From Oscarella lobularis (taxonomy: Eukaryota; Porifera; Homoscleromorpha; Homosclerophorida; Oscarellidae), in NCBI RefSeq assembly GCF_947507565.1, contig NC_089186.1:1612001-1676000 (forward strand): 64,000 bases of DNA, given 5' to 3'. Position numbers and translations under genes: made by a program. This document shows positions 24,787 through 36,407 of this stretch, one piece after another. Each line of letters begins with the position of its first letter. Positions within the stretch are counted from its first letter, which is position 1. The notes under the pieces are model-generated. The model was not told the origin of the DNA. It ran no database searches and was given only the letters and a program-made list of their open reading frames with translations.

Positions 24787-25663
24787 CTAGGATTTCTGCA
24801 TAAACATCCAGCCACTAACTGCAATGCCTATGCCTACGCCGACCACCAACCAGCGCCAATTTGACTGAGTCAGAGGAAGATTTATGGACGACGAGCTCCC
24901 GTCCGTGCTGTTTCCGTCCGTATCGTTCAACGTCAACGAATCGGCGAATCTCTCGGCGACGAAAGTGGCCAAAGCCGACTGAGAATTAATAAATAAATCT
25001 TACGTCATTATACGGGATGTTTTATACCCAGCCTCCGCTGGCCGTAATCCAATTTAGGAGGCGTTCGGTGACGAATCGAGCGACCCATTCGAGAAGCTTC
25101 TTGATGATAGTCGGCGTGTCGTAGAACGCTCGAACGGCCAATTTCGCGCCGAACATGAAGAGAACGGCGACCCTACCCCACGTTATTCCACTACGAAATA
25201 TATTCGAAGCAACCTAGCAGGGAAAACGCTAATTATTGATTAATCAATAAAGACATTCACATAACAGATAGACTAAGAGTCCTATCGACATGTATCAACA
25301 GATAAAATGTATGAACCTATCAATTCCTCTTCTATGACTATGACCCCCTCAAATTACCTCCTTGAAGGTATCGTAGACAGTGTCGGCGGATATCTCGAGT
25401 CTGTTCATGAGCCCGTCAAATTGCGCGTCCTGATCCAACCGATCGCCGATCGTTTTCAGATAGGAGACCATCTGACGCGTTCCCTCTTTCGCCGGCTGCT
25501 TGATGCCGTGTTCGGCCAGTTCGGCCGGCGTTGCGCCCGTCGTTTTCGGAAGAATTTGAGCGAAGACGCCCGAAGCGATGTCCTCGATCGACATGTCGCC
25601 GTCCGTCGTCGATTCGGACGGTTTGGGAATCGCTATCGATGCCATTCTGCGAGGAATGACCAT
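24787..25663 (-). CDS. BCL-2 family protein, BAX/BAK-like, with C-terminal anchor
   Basis: Exons 25663-25358, 25213-25028 and 24978-24787 give 227 residues. BH3 is LKTIGDRLDQD (about residues 75-85; LxxxGD core). BH1 is FRSGITWGRVAVLFMFG, which has the NWGR-type core with T for N. BH2 is WITASGGW. A C-terminal hydrophobic segment (WLVVGVGIGIAVSGWMFM) ends in QKS and fits a tail anchor in the mitochondrial outer membrane. The BH3 and BH1-BH2 layout and tail resemble BAX/BAK more than BCL-2. A 40-residue Ser/Thr/Asp/Asn-rich linker between BH2 and the anchor is unusually long. Its head-to-head neighbour is the papain-family protease, 310 bp away. Confidence 0.85.
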
Positions 25664-25973
25664 GTTTTCCCCCGAAGGGAGCCCCACTCGCGAGATATTC
25701 CTACCACGTGAACCGATGTGTTGTGTGAGTAGAGAAAAACGTGCTGAGGTGATGACTGTGACTATAATGACGCTCTGAGATGCGCTTCCAGATTCGTAGC
25801 CTCCCGTACGTGTTCTCTACGTAATTTTCGACTTTAATTAATTAACAATCGTCGCCATTCGATTGATACCTGCCTTTACGCGCAGTGAGGATCTCGCTCT
25901 CGCTTCCTCTGCCTTAGCATCTCGCTCGCATCACGTGGGATCTCCCCTCATATTGACCTCTAACCCACTGGCT
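25664..25973. promoter_or_regulatory. Shared upstream region of the BAK-like and protease genes
   Basis: 310 bp between two divergent ATGs. It contains an in-frame but ATG-less extension of the protease frame and a short TTAATTAATTAA run. A bidirectional promoter is inferred from geometry only. Confidence 0.35.
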
Positions 25974-27095
25974 ATGTCTTACCTTCTCCTCCTCGTCCTC
26001 CTTGTGGCTTTTTCCTCTGCAACTGCTTCCAATGGCGTCGCCATCGCAACGGAATTTCGCTCGTGGATGCAAGAGCACGACAGAGCGTACGAAAGCGCGC
26101 AGGAGTACGACCGACGTCTCGAGATCTACCGAGCCAATAAGAACCTCGTCGACGACTTCAATTCCAAGAATGCGGACGTTCAAATGAGTCTGAATCGTTT
26201 CGCTGACATGTCGCCCGAGGAATTCAAATCCAAAGTCCTGATGCCTCTTCGCGAGGCCCCACGTCACTCGCCAACTCGCTATGCCCCTTCGCGACGCGAA
26301 AAGGATCTCCCACAAACGTATGACTGGAGAGACAAGACTCCGTCTATACTGACGCCCGTGAAGGACCAGGGTTCCGCGGGCACGTGCTGGGCATTTAGCA
26401 CAGTGGAAAACATCGAAAGTCAATGGGCTCTACTCGGTCACAACGTAACCAGTTTGTCTGTCGAGCAGATCGTCGACTGCGACAACAACGCCGATCCGTC
26501 GAACAGAAACGAGGATTGCGGAGTCTTCGGAGGCTGGCCCTACTTGGCCTATCAATATGTGAAATCTGTTGGGGGTATAGAGACGGAGGAAGACTACGCC
26601 TATTGCAGTGGAAACGGCAAGTGCTATCCGTGCCCGGGAAAGGACTATAATAAGACGCGATGCGGTCCGCCGCCGCTTTATTGCAACAAGACTCAGAGTT
26701 GCGACGTGAAGCTCGACAAGTCGAAATTTGTTTCCGGCTTGGAAGTGGCCGATTGGGTGGCCGTTCGACCCGACGAAACGGAAATGCAAAAACAGCTCGT
26801 CGCCGTGGGACCGCTTTCCGTGCTGATGAACGCCGAGTTGCTGCAGTTCTATCGTTCGGGCGTTTGGCATCCGCCGTTTTGCGGAAATGAGACGGATCAC
26901 GCTGTTCTGCTCGTCGGGTACGGCGTGCACGACGGGCTTCTCGAGAAGAAACCGTACTGGCTTATTCGTAATAGCTGGGGGGAAAAGTGGGGTATGGACG
27001 GTTATTTCATGCTGGCACGTGGCAAGGAAGCGTGCGGTATTACGACTGGAGTGACGTCTTCGGTGCTCACGAAGAACCGCGACGTTGTCGTCTAA
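25974..27095 (+). CDS. Papain-family cysteine protease (cathepsin-like), intronless
   Basis: 373 residues. The signal peptide is MSYLLLLVLLVAFSSATAS. The propeptide has an I29-type ERFNIN-like helix (EYDRRLEIYRANKNLVDDFN) and SLNRFADMSPEEF. The mature domain begins near LPQTYDWRDK. The catalytic triad region is complete: oxyanion Gln and Cys in KDQGSAGTCWAFS, His in ETDHAVLLVGYG, Asn in IRNSWGEKWG. A Cys-rich insertion (CYPCPGKDYNKTRC) sits mid-domain. Expected to be a lysosomal or secreted C1A peptidase. The frame is open upstream to 25863 but lacks an ATG, and the signal peptide fixes the start at 25974. Confidence 0.95.
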   Translation: MSYLLLLVLLVAFSSATASNGVAIATEFRSWMQEHDRAYESAQEYDRRLEIYRANKNLVDDFNSKNADVQMSLNRFADMSPEEFKSKVLMPLREAPRHSPTRYAPSRREKDLPQTYDWRDKTPSILTPVKDQGSAGTCWAFSTVENIESQWALLGHNVTSLSVEQIVDCDNNADPSNRNEDCGVFGGWPYLAYQYVKSVGGIETEEDYAYCSGNGKCYPCPGKDYNKTRCGPPPLYCNKTQSCDVKLDKSKFVSGLEVADWVAVRPDETEMQKQLVAVGPLSVLMNAELLQFYRSGVWHPPFCGNETDHAVLLVGYGVHDGLLEKKPYWLIRNSWGEKWGMDGYFMLARGKEACGITTGVTSSVLTKNRDVVV

Positions 27096-27273
27096 TTCTA
27101 CTTTTGAATGCACTGATTGTAACTATAGCGACGAAATTAAAATTATTTTAATCGACGACGCGTTTCATTAGTGAGATTAGCGTGCGCTACCTTGAACTCC
27201 ACGCGAACGTTTTCCGCCTGAAAACCGAAGTTCTAGACCTCATGAGCGGGTGCGATCAGCTTAGAATTAGCGC

Positions 27274-27714
27274 ATGACTCCTGTAAAACGTCTCCATAGA
27301 CGAGGAAGAGGCAGAATCGACGCGCCAATCCCAGTATCCCCAATGGGACGCGGAACCGACTCGCTTCTAATCCCAATTTCGCCAGTGGGACGCGGCCGAG
27401 CGACGATTCGCGCATCCGAACCGAACGGCTATCTCGAAATAGTCGGAAGAGGCCAATCGTCGACGTTCCGAGCGGGCGACGGCCGCGGTCGCGGAAGAAC
27501 GACCGTTTCTCCGGCTCTAATAGAACGCGCGCTATCCGGAATCAAAAGGACGACGCCGGAGGATCAATTCGACGACGCGAAGTCGATTGGAACGCTATCG
27601 ATTCGAAGCGACGACGACGCGGGACCGGAGGGCTCGCGGGCGATCGATTGGGGTAATTTGCCGTCGCCCGATTCCGATTCCGTCGAAGTTCCGGGAATTC
27701 CGTGGAAGAAATAG
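27274..27714 (+). CDS. Arg-Gly-rich low-complexity protein (unknown)
   Basis: 146 codons. The first 85 residues contain repeated RGRG blocks spaced by PIPVSPMGRG and PISPVGRG, then IVGRGQSS and GDGRGRGR. The rest is acidic and ends SVEVPGIPWKK. RG-rich tails often bind RNA and are arginine-methylated (general knowledge). No folded domain is recognised. The ATG at 27274 follows a short overlapping upstream frame (ATG near 27240). The gene is convergent with ARMH1, 67 bp away. Third-position GC bias like that of neighbouring genes argues for coding. Confidence 0.5.
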   Translation: MTPVKRLHRRGRGRIDAPIPVSPMGRGTDSLLIPISPVGRGRATIRASEPNGYLEIVGRGQSSTFRAGDGRGRGRTTVSPALIERALSGIKRTTPEDQFDDAKSIGTLSIRSDDDAGPEGSRAIDWGNLPSPDSDSVEVPGIPWKK

Positions 27715-27781
27715 AAATGCGCGCGCTTCTGTGAAGGACATTTTTCCGAGAGGGAGGGAGGGGTTACTAATTGAATTATTT

Positions 27782-29705
<1,924 letters not shown>

Positions 29706-29783
29706 CGACTCGAGTAACCAAGCGCAACGCTTCACGCACGCTATCTTCCGGCGATCGATTGTTGTCGTTCCCGTACAGATCAA
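29706..29783. promoter_or_regulatory. 78-bp divergent promoter between ARMH1 and the first SLC18B1-like gene
   Basis: Only 78 bp separate the two opposed ATGs. Either the core promoters overlap or 5' UTRs overlap the neighbouring gene. No TATA box is seen. Confidence 0.45.
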
Positions 29784-31127
29784 ATGTCTACCGCGACTAC
29801 GATTCAAGATGGAGACGACAGCAGCACGGAACCGCTTCTCCCACGCGAGAACAGTCGCGAAACAAAACCAAAAAGCAAATTCCGATCCCGTCTCATCCTC
29901 GCCTGCATGGCAGCGATGAACGTTCTCGCCAACATGGCCTATTCGACGCTCGCCCCTTTCTTTCCCCAAGAAGCGGCGGCAAAAAAGCTGACCGGCGGCT
30001 CGGTCGATCTCGAAGTCGGTCTCATATTCGGCACGTTCGCTCTCGTCGTCTTCGTCGTCGCGCCGCTTCTCGGCGTTCGCGTCGCGACAATCGGACCGAA
30101 ATTCTTGCTCTGCGCCGGCGTCTTTCTCCTCGGCGGCGCGACGCTTCTATTCGGCTTCGTCTCGTCGATCGACGACTGGACGTCGTTTCTCGTCGTCTGC
30201 TTTCTCGCGCGCGCCGTCCAAGGATGCGGCGCCGCCGCCGTCGATACGGCGTCGTGGACGATCGTAGCGACCGAGTTCCCGGATAAGATAGCTACCGTAT
30301 TCGGCGCGCTCGAGACGTTTTCCGGTCTCGGCTTCATGATTGGTCCGGCGCTCGGCGGGGCTCTATATAAGGCGAACGGATTTCCGCTTCCTTTCTTTTT
30401 CATGGGCGGTCTCCTATTGCTATGTTTACCGGGGTTTATGTACGCTTTGCCCTTCTCTATGTCTCCGACTGCAGATCAGCACGGGCCCAATCGTCCGACC
30501 ACGTGGAAAGTGCTGAGAAATATTTGGATATGGATGACGTTGCTGACGTTGTTCATGTCCTCCGCCAGTCTTGGAATGATCGAGGCGACGCTGGCGACTT
30601 TTCTCAAGAACACGTTCGACATGGGCCCGGCGACGATTGGACTCGTTCTTCTTCTCTGCTGCGGCGTGTATCTGATCTCGGCTCCGATCGTCGGACACTG
30701 CGCGGATCGGTGGGGTACGAAGCGGATTATCATTGTGGGTCTTTTTATTTCGAGTGTCGGCACTCTGTTGCTGGCGCCTTCGTTTTTAGTGACGTCGTTC
30801 GTGCCGCGGAAGAAACTGTGGCTCTTTTTGCTGTCGACCGGAATCATGGCGCTCGGTCTTTCCCTCGCCGCCGTTCCCACGTTTTCCGATATGATACGGA
30901 CGGCTCAGAAGATGGGATTTAAAAAGGGGATGGTGTTAAATGGCGTCATTTCTGGAATTTCGACGTCGTTTTTTTCGCTTGGCGAAGCGTTCGGGCCGTC
31001 CGTTGGCGGTCTGATAACGGGAAAAATGGATTTTAGTCACGCTACGACGATATTCGCATTAGCTTTAGCAGCCCATGGCTACATCTATCTAATCCTTGCC
31101 CTTTGTTTCCCGAGTAAAGTCAAGTAG
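29784..31127 (+). CDS. MFS transporter, SLC18B1-like, copy 1 (intronless)
   Basis: 447 residues, twelve predicted membrane segments. The hydrophilic N terminus is followed by FRSRLILACMAAMNVLANMA. The first lumenal loop reads APFFPQEAAAKK, matching the FFPQEA of SLC18B1 and vesicular transporters. Further markers are IGPKFLLCAGVFLLGG, ETFSGLGFMIGPALGGALY and APIVGHCADRWGTKR. SLC18B1 is a vesicular polyamine transporter, and a proton-coupled organic cation substrate is plausible (inference). Adjacent copy 2 is nearly the same over long stretches of DNA, so duplication is recent. Long antisense frames over this gene are shadows. Confidence 0.9.
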   Translation: MSTATTIQDGDDSSTEPLLPRENSRETKPKSKFRSRLILACMAAMNVLANMAYSTLAPFFPQEAAAKKLTGGSVDLEVGLIFGTFALVVFVVAPLLGVRVATIGPKFLLCAGVFLLGGATLLFGFVSSIDDWTSFLVVCFLARAVQGCGAAAVDTASWTIVATEFPDKIATVFGALETFSGLGFMIGPALGGALYKANGFPLPFFFMGGLLLLCLPGFMYALPFSMSPTADQHGPNRPTTWKVLRNIWIWMTLLTLFMSSASLGMIEATLATFLKNTFDMGPATIGLVLLLCCGVYLISAPIVGHCADRWGTKRIIIVGLFISSVGTLLLAPSFLVTSFVPRKKLWLFLLSTGIMALGLSLAAVPTFSDMIRTAQKMGFKKGMVLNGVISGISTSFFSLGEAFGPSVGGLITGKMDFSHATTIFALALAAHGYIYLILALCFPSKVK

Positions 31128-31180
31128 TAAACACATGGCCTAGTAGGTAGTGACGTCACAGCATTCCCTTGCCTTCCGTA

Positions 31181-32506
31181 ATGTCCGCGCCGGCTCAAGA
31201 CGAGAGCGAATCGCTCCTCAAACGCGACACCGGTCGCGAAGCGAGTCCGAAAAGCAAATTCCGATCCTATCTCGTCTTCGCCTGCATGGCAGCGATGAAC
31301 GTTCTCGCCTTCATGACCTACTCGACTCTCGCTCCCTTCTTTCCCCAAGAAGCGGCGGCGAAAAAGCCGAACGGCTCGGCCGATCTCGAAGTCGGTCTCA
31401 TATTCGGCACGCTAGCTCTCGTCGTCTTCGTCGTCGCGCCGATTCTCGGCGTTCGCGTCGCGACGATCGGGCCAAAATTCCTCCTCTGCGCCGGCGTCTT
31501 TCTCCTCGGCGGCGCGACGTTTCTATTCGGCTTCGTTTCGTCGATCGACGACTGGACGTCGTTTCTCGTCGTCTGCTTTCTCGCGCGCGCCGTCCAAGGC
31601 ATCGGCTCCGCCGCCGTCGAGACGGCGTCGTGGACGATCGTCGGAACCGAATTTCCCGATAAGATAGGCACCGTATTCGGCGTGCTCGAGACGTTCGCCG
31701 GTCTCGGCTTCATGATCGGTCCGGCGCTCGGCGGGGCTCTATATAAAGCGGACGGATTTCCGCTTCCTTTCTTTTTCACGGGCGGTCTCCTATTGCTATG
31801 CTTACCCGGATTTATATACGCTTTGCCCTCCTCTATTTCGCCGACGCTAGACGAAGCGTACGGACCCGATCGTCCGACCACGTGGAAAGTTCTGAAAAAT
31901 ATTTGGTTATGGATGACGTTGACGACGTTTTTCTTGTCCGCCGCCTGTTTTGGGATGATCGAGGCGACGGTGGCGAGTTTTCTCAAGAACACGTTCGACA
32001 TGTCACCGGCGACAATTGGACTCGTTCTTCTGCTCTGCTGTGGGGTGTATATACTCTCGGCTCCGATCGTCGGATACTGTGCGGATCGGTGGGGAACGAA
32101 GCGGATTATGATTGTGGGTCTTTTCGTTTCGAGTGTCGGCGGTCTGTTTCTCGGACCTTCGTTTTTAGTGACGTCGTTTGTGCCGCAGAAGAGACTCTGG
32201 CTTGTCTTGGTGTCTATTGGAATCCTAGGCATTGGTCTTTCCATGGCTGCTGTTCCCTCGTTTTCCGATATGATTCTGTCGACTCAGAAGTTGGGATTTC
32301 AAAAGGGGATCGTTCTCAATGGCGTCATTTCTGGAATTTCGACGTCTTCGTATTCGCTCGGCGGAGCTCTTGGACCGTCTGTTGGCGGTCTAATAGTGGG
32401 GAAAACGGATTTCAGTTACGCTTCGACGATATTCTCATTAGCTTTAGCAGCCCACGGCTACCTGTATCTAATCCTTGCACTCTGTTTTCCGAGTAAAATC
32501 AAATAG
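31181..32506 (+). CDS. MFS transporter, SLC18B1-like, copy 2 (intronless)
   Basis: 441 residues from the ATG at 31181 (MSAPAQDESESLL); an upstream in-frame TTG at 31169 is not used as start. It has the same segments as copy 1: APFFPQEAAAKK, IGPKFLLCAGVFLLGGATFL, ETFAGLGFMIGPALGGALY, APIVGYCADRWGTKR. It lies 53 bp after the stop of copy 1 in the same direction, so it has either a very short promoter or transcription linked to copy 1. ESESLL at the N terminus looks like an acidic dileucine sorting signal, consistent with a vesicle or lysosome location. Confidence 0.9.
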   Translation: MSAPAQDESESLLKRDTGREASPKSKFRSYLVFACMAAMNVLAFMTYSTLAPFFPQEAAAKKPNGSADLEVGLIFGTLALVVFVVAPILGVRVATIGPKFLLCAGVFLLGGATFLFGFVSSIDDWTSFLVVCFLARAVQGIGSAAVETASWTIVGTEFPDKIGTVFGVLETFAGLGFMIGPALGGALYKADGFPLPFFFTGGLLLLCLPGFIYALPSSISPTLDEAYGPDRPTTWKVLKNIWLWMTLTTFFLSAACFGMIEATVASFLKNTFDMSPATIGLVLLLCCGVYILSAPIVGYCADRWGTKRIMIVGLFVSSVGGLFLGPSFLVTSFVPQKRLWLVLVSIGILGIGLSMAAVPSFSDMILSTQKLGFQKGIVLNGVISGISTSSYSLGGALGPSVGGLIVGKTDFSYASTIFSLALAAHGYLYLILALCFPSKIK

Positions 32507-32740
32507 ATCGCGCGAACCTATCAAAACGTTTTGTGCGTGATTCTTCTGACGTGATAGCTAATAGTCGAGCAAATTTTCTGACACACAACGTCTGACCTCA
32601 ACTGCCCAAATGATGAAAGTGAAAGTAAGCCTCGTCTTCAGATGGTTGAATAACTATTTCCACCCTACTGCACTGCACGTGCACAGACAGAAGTGGCACG
32701 TTGTTGTTCACGTGGTGCAGGGGCTGCAGGAGAGTCAGCC

Positions 32741-33749
32741 ATGTGTGAGCGCAGCAGCGAAACTTCGGCCCCGAGCTCTATCGATTCGACGTCGATCACG
32801 CTATCGGCCCAAAAACTCGACTTCGCCCTTCGAGCGGAACCTAGTTCGCCAGCGCCCAATTCTGAATCGACGCCCGATCGCCGCCTCGAAGAATCATTGG
32901 CGATAGAATTTGACCGATCAAACGTAAGCTTGAGCTGCGAATTATGTGCGGCGGATATCGAGACTCAGAGCGCATGCAACACTTACCCCGAAAGGGGACT
33001 CTCGTCCTACTTCGCTCGCTAACTATATCGTTCTCGCTTTATAGGAAGTTATCGTCGTTGCTCTGGGAAGGGAAAGGCTCCAGAGTTTCTCAACCGCAGA
33101 GCCGTGTCATCGCTTCGATCGTCGATCTGCGCTAGGGCGGATCATCGAAGCAAAAAAGGAGTACGAGCGATTCATCGGAGAGATATACTGGGTCTACCGA
33201 GTAGAGAGAAGTTCTACGGAAGTCATCATGTCCTTCGCTCCAGGCCCAGTGCAGCTGAAAGCTAGCATGGCTTTCAGTACGATGCTTTCTCCCTGGTACA
33301 ACGTTGCTTCTGCCTGGATGAGGCAAGAGGGAAGGCTGGATTACGAAGAGGAAGGAGAATCGTACCGTTACGACTTTGGAGCAGGGCCGAGAAGGCGCCG
33401 GGCATCAATTGCAGTTGAGGTTGCTGACACGTGCCCTCTGGATGAAACGAAATTAGCCATCATGAAGGACGATTCAGATTTACAGTACATAGTAATCGTG
33501 AATATCGGCAATTATGAACGGGGAAGTAATCAACCGTCCTATCTTGAAGTCGTAATTCATGAAAAGGGCGTTCAGTCTCCTCATCGATTTGACCTTCTGA
33601 AAAATTGCTCTGCCTACGGACAAAAAACGTTCAAGTTTTCCGCGAAGAAACTTTATCAAGGAGCTGCTGTTCCCCCAGGAACTCAAGATGCAGAACTTGA
33701 TATGTTTTTTCTTAAAACCGTAGTGTGTAATGCCATACAAGATGCCTAG
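32741..33749 (+). CDS. Unknown two-exon protein
   Basis: Exons 32741-32923 and 33045-33749, phase 0, give 295 residues. Exon 1 is Ser/Thr/Pro-rich and disordered (MCERSSETSAPSSIDSTS). Exon 2 starts EVIVVALGRERLQSF and continues with mixed alpha/beta character: LGRIIEAKKEYERFIGEIYW, then MAFSTMLSPWYNVASAWM, RRRRASIAVEVADTC and ELDMFFLKTVVCNAIQD at the C terminus. No signal peptide or clear TM segment. No family recognised. It sits between the two SLC18B1-like pairs and 133 bp before the CRADD-like gene, on the same strand. Confidence 0.55.
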
Positions 33750-33881
33750 AATTTTCATTTTGCATGAAATATTGTGTTCTTGTTAATAAATGCAGAGTGA
33801 CACTCACTGGCCAAGAAATGTTTTCACATTAATTAATTAATGTTTTCGTTTTCTGAGCATGCTCAAAGAGACCGAAGAACC

Positions 33882-34597
33882 ATGAGCGTTTCGACGCCTC
33901 GCGGCGTCGTAGGAACGCTAGATCGTTCCGCCAAGAGCCCGTGGGACACCTACATCCGACCTAAACTGCCTGATATCGTCCAAACGATGAGAGTGAGCCT
34001 CCTCCTCGATCGTCTCATCGCGCGAAAACTCGTCACGGAGTACGAGCGACAGAAGCTGGCCGCGTTGACGACCGAGATCGAGAAATGTCGATATCTGCTC
34101 TTCGACGTTCTGCCGTATCACTTGCCCTGGTGGGAAACGTTCGAGAAGTTCTGCGAGTGCATCGCCGAAGTTCCTCAACAGAGGCCCATATTGACGGATA
34201 TCATTCAACCTGCTGGATTAGATCTAAGTAAGAAGACAAAAATAGATCGTGTGGGCCCTTATTAGGGAGTTGTTTTCTGTATCTAGGTGGATACGAAATA
34301 GTCGAAAAGGAGGAGGAGACTCCATCAGGTTCATATGAGCGAATGATCACCGAGAAAGAAATCCACGACGTTTCCGAAAGAATTGCCGGCGGCTGGGAAA
34401 AGATAGCAGTCGATTTGAAACCCCCTGTAAAAGATCACGTCATTCGAAATGCGCGTGACGATAGAAGAGCCACGTTCAAGGAGAAAATGAGTCAGGTACT
34501 GTGCGCGTGGAAGTGTGCGCACTCGACGGCGAGTAGTCTGAGGAAAACGTTGATCGATAATGGGGAGAGGCAGCTAGCTATGGAAGTATTTCCCTGA
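33882..34597 (+). CDS. CARD-Death adaptor, CRADD/RAIDD-like
   Basis: Exons 33882-34227 and 34287-34597 give 218 residues; an in-frame ATG at 33841 would add 14. The N-terminal half is a CARD: RPKLPDIVQTMRVSLLLDRL, YERQKLAALTTEIEKCRYLL and ETFEKFCECIAEVPQQ. The C-terminal half is a Death domain: VSERIAGGWEKIAVDLKP, then SQVLCAWKCAHSTASSLRK and LIDNGERQLAME. CARD then Death in about 200 residues is the layout of CRADD/RAIDD, which links PIDD-type Death-domain proteins to CARD caspases (family knowledge). Which partner is used here is unknown; the ankyrin-Roc-COR-Death protein in this window is one Death-domain candidate. Confidence 0.78.
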
Positions 34598-34936
34598 GCT
34601 GCGACAGCATTTTTCCCTTTTTTTTGATACTCAGACAACTTTGTATTTCCACTGTGGAAACCTTGTTTTTAATTTAGTTCTCCTTTCTTAGTTGTCTGTT
34701 TCTGTAGCAGAGCAATGCGACGTGAAGTATGTAGGACTGTCTGAGTGTAGATATAGATTCGTGTCTACTATGAACGTGGCCACGATAAGTACATGCATTA
34801 TCAGTGCCGGAGAGAGACGAGTCATTATGATAGCTTTAAACTAAGGCACTTAACTTTCAACAGAATTACTTGAACCACTCATATATTATTGCACCAAGCT
34901 TAATTATTAAAGCAATACCGGTACAGGCTAGGCTTT
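34598..34936. other. Intergenic between converging genes, nothing recognised
   Basis: 339 bp of AT-rich sequence between the CRADD-like stop and the stop of MFS copy 3. It should hold both 3' UTRs. No coding frame or structured RNA was recognised. Confidence 0.4.
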
Positions 34937-36256
34937 TTACTTCAATCTGCTTCGAAAGCACAGAGCAAGGATAAGATAAATGCAACCGTGTGCTGCTAAA
35001 GTCAGTGCAAATACAGTCGTAGAATGTCTAAAGTCCGTTTTTCCCGTTATTAGACCACCGATCGATGGACCAACGGCTTCGCCGATGGAATAGAAGGACG
35101 TCCACAGTCCAGAAACGACGCCGTTTAGAACGATGCTCTCTTCAAATCCCATCCGATGCGACGACTGGACCATGTCCGAGAAAGTGGGAACCGCTGTCAT
35201 GGCGAGCCCAATAGCGATAATGACGCTCGACAACAGAAGCCGCCACATCTGTTTCTCGGGCAAAAACGCGAGCAGAGACGACGGCGCAAGCAAAAAATCC
35301 CCAAGACCGGCGGTGAAGAGACCGCAAATGATGACTCGTTTCGTTCCCCACTTGTCGGCGACGCGTCCGACGATGGGAGCCGAGATGATGTAGACGGCGC
35401 AGCAGAGAAGAAACAGGAGCCCGATCGTCGCCGGTTTCATCTGATAGGCACTCTCGAGAAACGCGGCGAGCGTCGCTTCGATCATGCAGAGACAACCGGG
35501 AGCCAATGCGAGAGCAATCAACGTCATCCACATCCAAATATTTTTCAATAGTTTCCACGCGGAGGGATCGTCGTCGTCGCGACGGCGACGTTGCTGCTGC
35601 GTCGTCAGGCGAGTCGTATTCGGCAGAGTCAATATTAGTCCGGCGACGCACAATAGTAGATTTCCGCCCACGACAAAGAACGGAAGTGAGAATCCGCGCG
35701 CGGCGTAGAGAGCCCCGCCCAGCGGCGGACCAATCATGAAGCCGAGACCGGTAAACGTTTCGAGCACGCCGAATATCGTTGACATCTTGTCCGGGAACTC
35801 GGTGGCTACGATTGTCCACGAAGCCGTATTGGCAGCCGCAGTTCCGCATCCTTGGACAGCACGTGCGAGAAAGCAGACGACGAGAAACGACGTCCACGAA
35901 TCGATCGCGGCGACGAAGCCGAATAGAAACGTCGAACCGCCGATGAGAAAGACGCCGGCGCAGAGCATGAACTTGGGACCGATCGTCGCGACGCGAGCGC
36001 CGAGTAGAGGCGCTAGGACGACGATGACGGCAGCGAACGTGCCGTAGATGAGGCCCACCTCGAGATCGGCCGAGCCGCCTTTCTTCTTCGCCGCTTCTTG
36101 GGGAAAGAAGGGATCGAGCGTCGAATAGGCCATGTTGGCGAGAAGATTCACGGCTCCGATTCCGCCGAGGGTGAGAATGGAGCGCAATTTGCTTTGCCCT
36201 TTGGGATCTAGGAGAGGAGTCGCCTCATCGTGTGGACTCGGAATCGCTTCGGACAT
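34937..36256 (-). CDS. MFS transporter, SLC18B1-like, copy 3 (intronless)
   Basis: 439 residues, ATG at 36256 (MSEAIPSPHDEATPLL). Shared marks are DPFFPQEAAKKK, IGPKFMLCAGVFLIGGSTFL, ETFTGLGFMIGPPLGGALY and APIVGRVADKWGTKR. The central loop has a run of Gln/Arg (TTQQQRRRRDDDD) absent from copies 1 and 2. Copies 3 and 4 are closer to each other (GGPPLGG, RVADKWGTKR, C-terminal CFRSRLK) than to copies 1 and 2 (CFPSK). It is read head-to-tail behind copy 4, 151 bp away. Confidence 0.9.
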   Translation of the reverse strand: MSEAIPSPHDEATPLLDPKGQSKLRSILTLGGIGAVNLLANMAYSTLDPFFPQEAAKKKGGSADLEVGLIYGTFAAVIVVLAPLLGARVATIGPKFMLCAGVFLIGGSTFLFGFVAAIDSWTSFLVVCFLARAVQGCGTAAANTASWTIVATEFPDKMSTIFGVLETFTGLGFMIGPPLGGALYAARGFSLPFFVVGGNLLLCVAGLILTLPNTTRLTTQQQRRRRDDDDPSAWKLLKNIWMWMTLIALALAPGCLCMIEATLAAFLESAYQMKPATIGLLFLLCCAVYIISAPIVGRVADKWGTKRVIICGLFTAGLGDFLLAPSSLLAFLPEKQMWRLLLSSVIIAIGLAMTAVPTFSDMVQSSHRMGFEESIVLNGVVSGLWTSFYSIGEAVGPSIGGLITGKTDFRHSTTVFALTLAAHGCIYLILALCFRSRLK

Positions 36257-36407
36257 ATTCCTGTAGGTTATAGAGAGAGAAGCGTGAAAGGGTCCGGGTC
36301 GTAAGATTCCGGCTCACGAATGTTCATGTCACCTGCCTATATACATGTGTATCCACATTCCTATCCACCAAGATCATGCAGAACCGTGTGCTATGCGCGT
36401 TATTGTT

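Noticed and set aside
31318-32244. A 308-codon antisense frame over the second MFS gene, and similar ones over the other three copies
   Set aside because: These arise from strong third-position GC bias in the sense genes. The translations are Arg/Pro/Thr-rich and match nothing.
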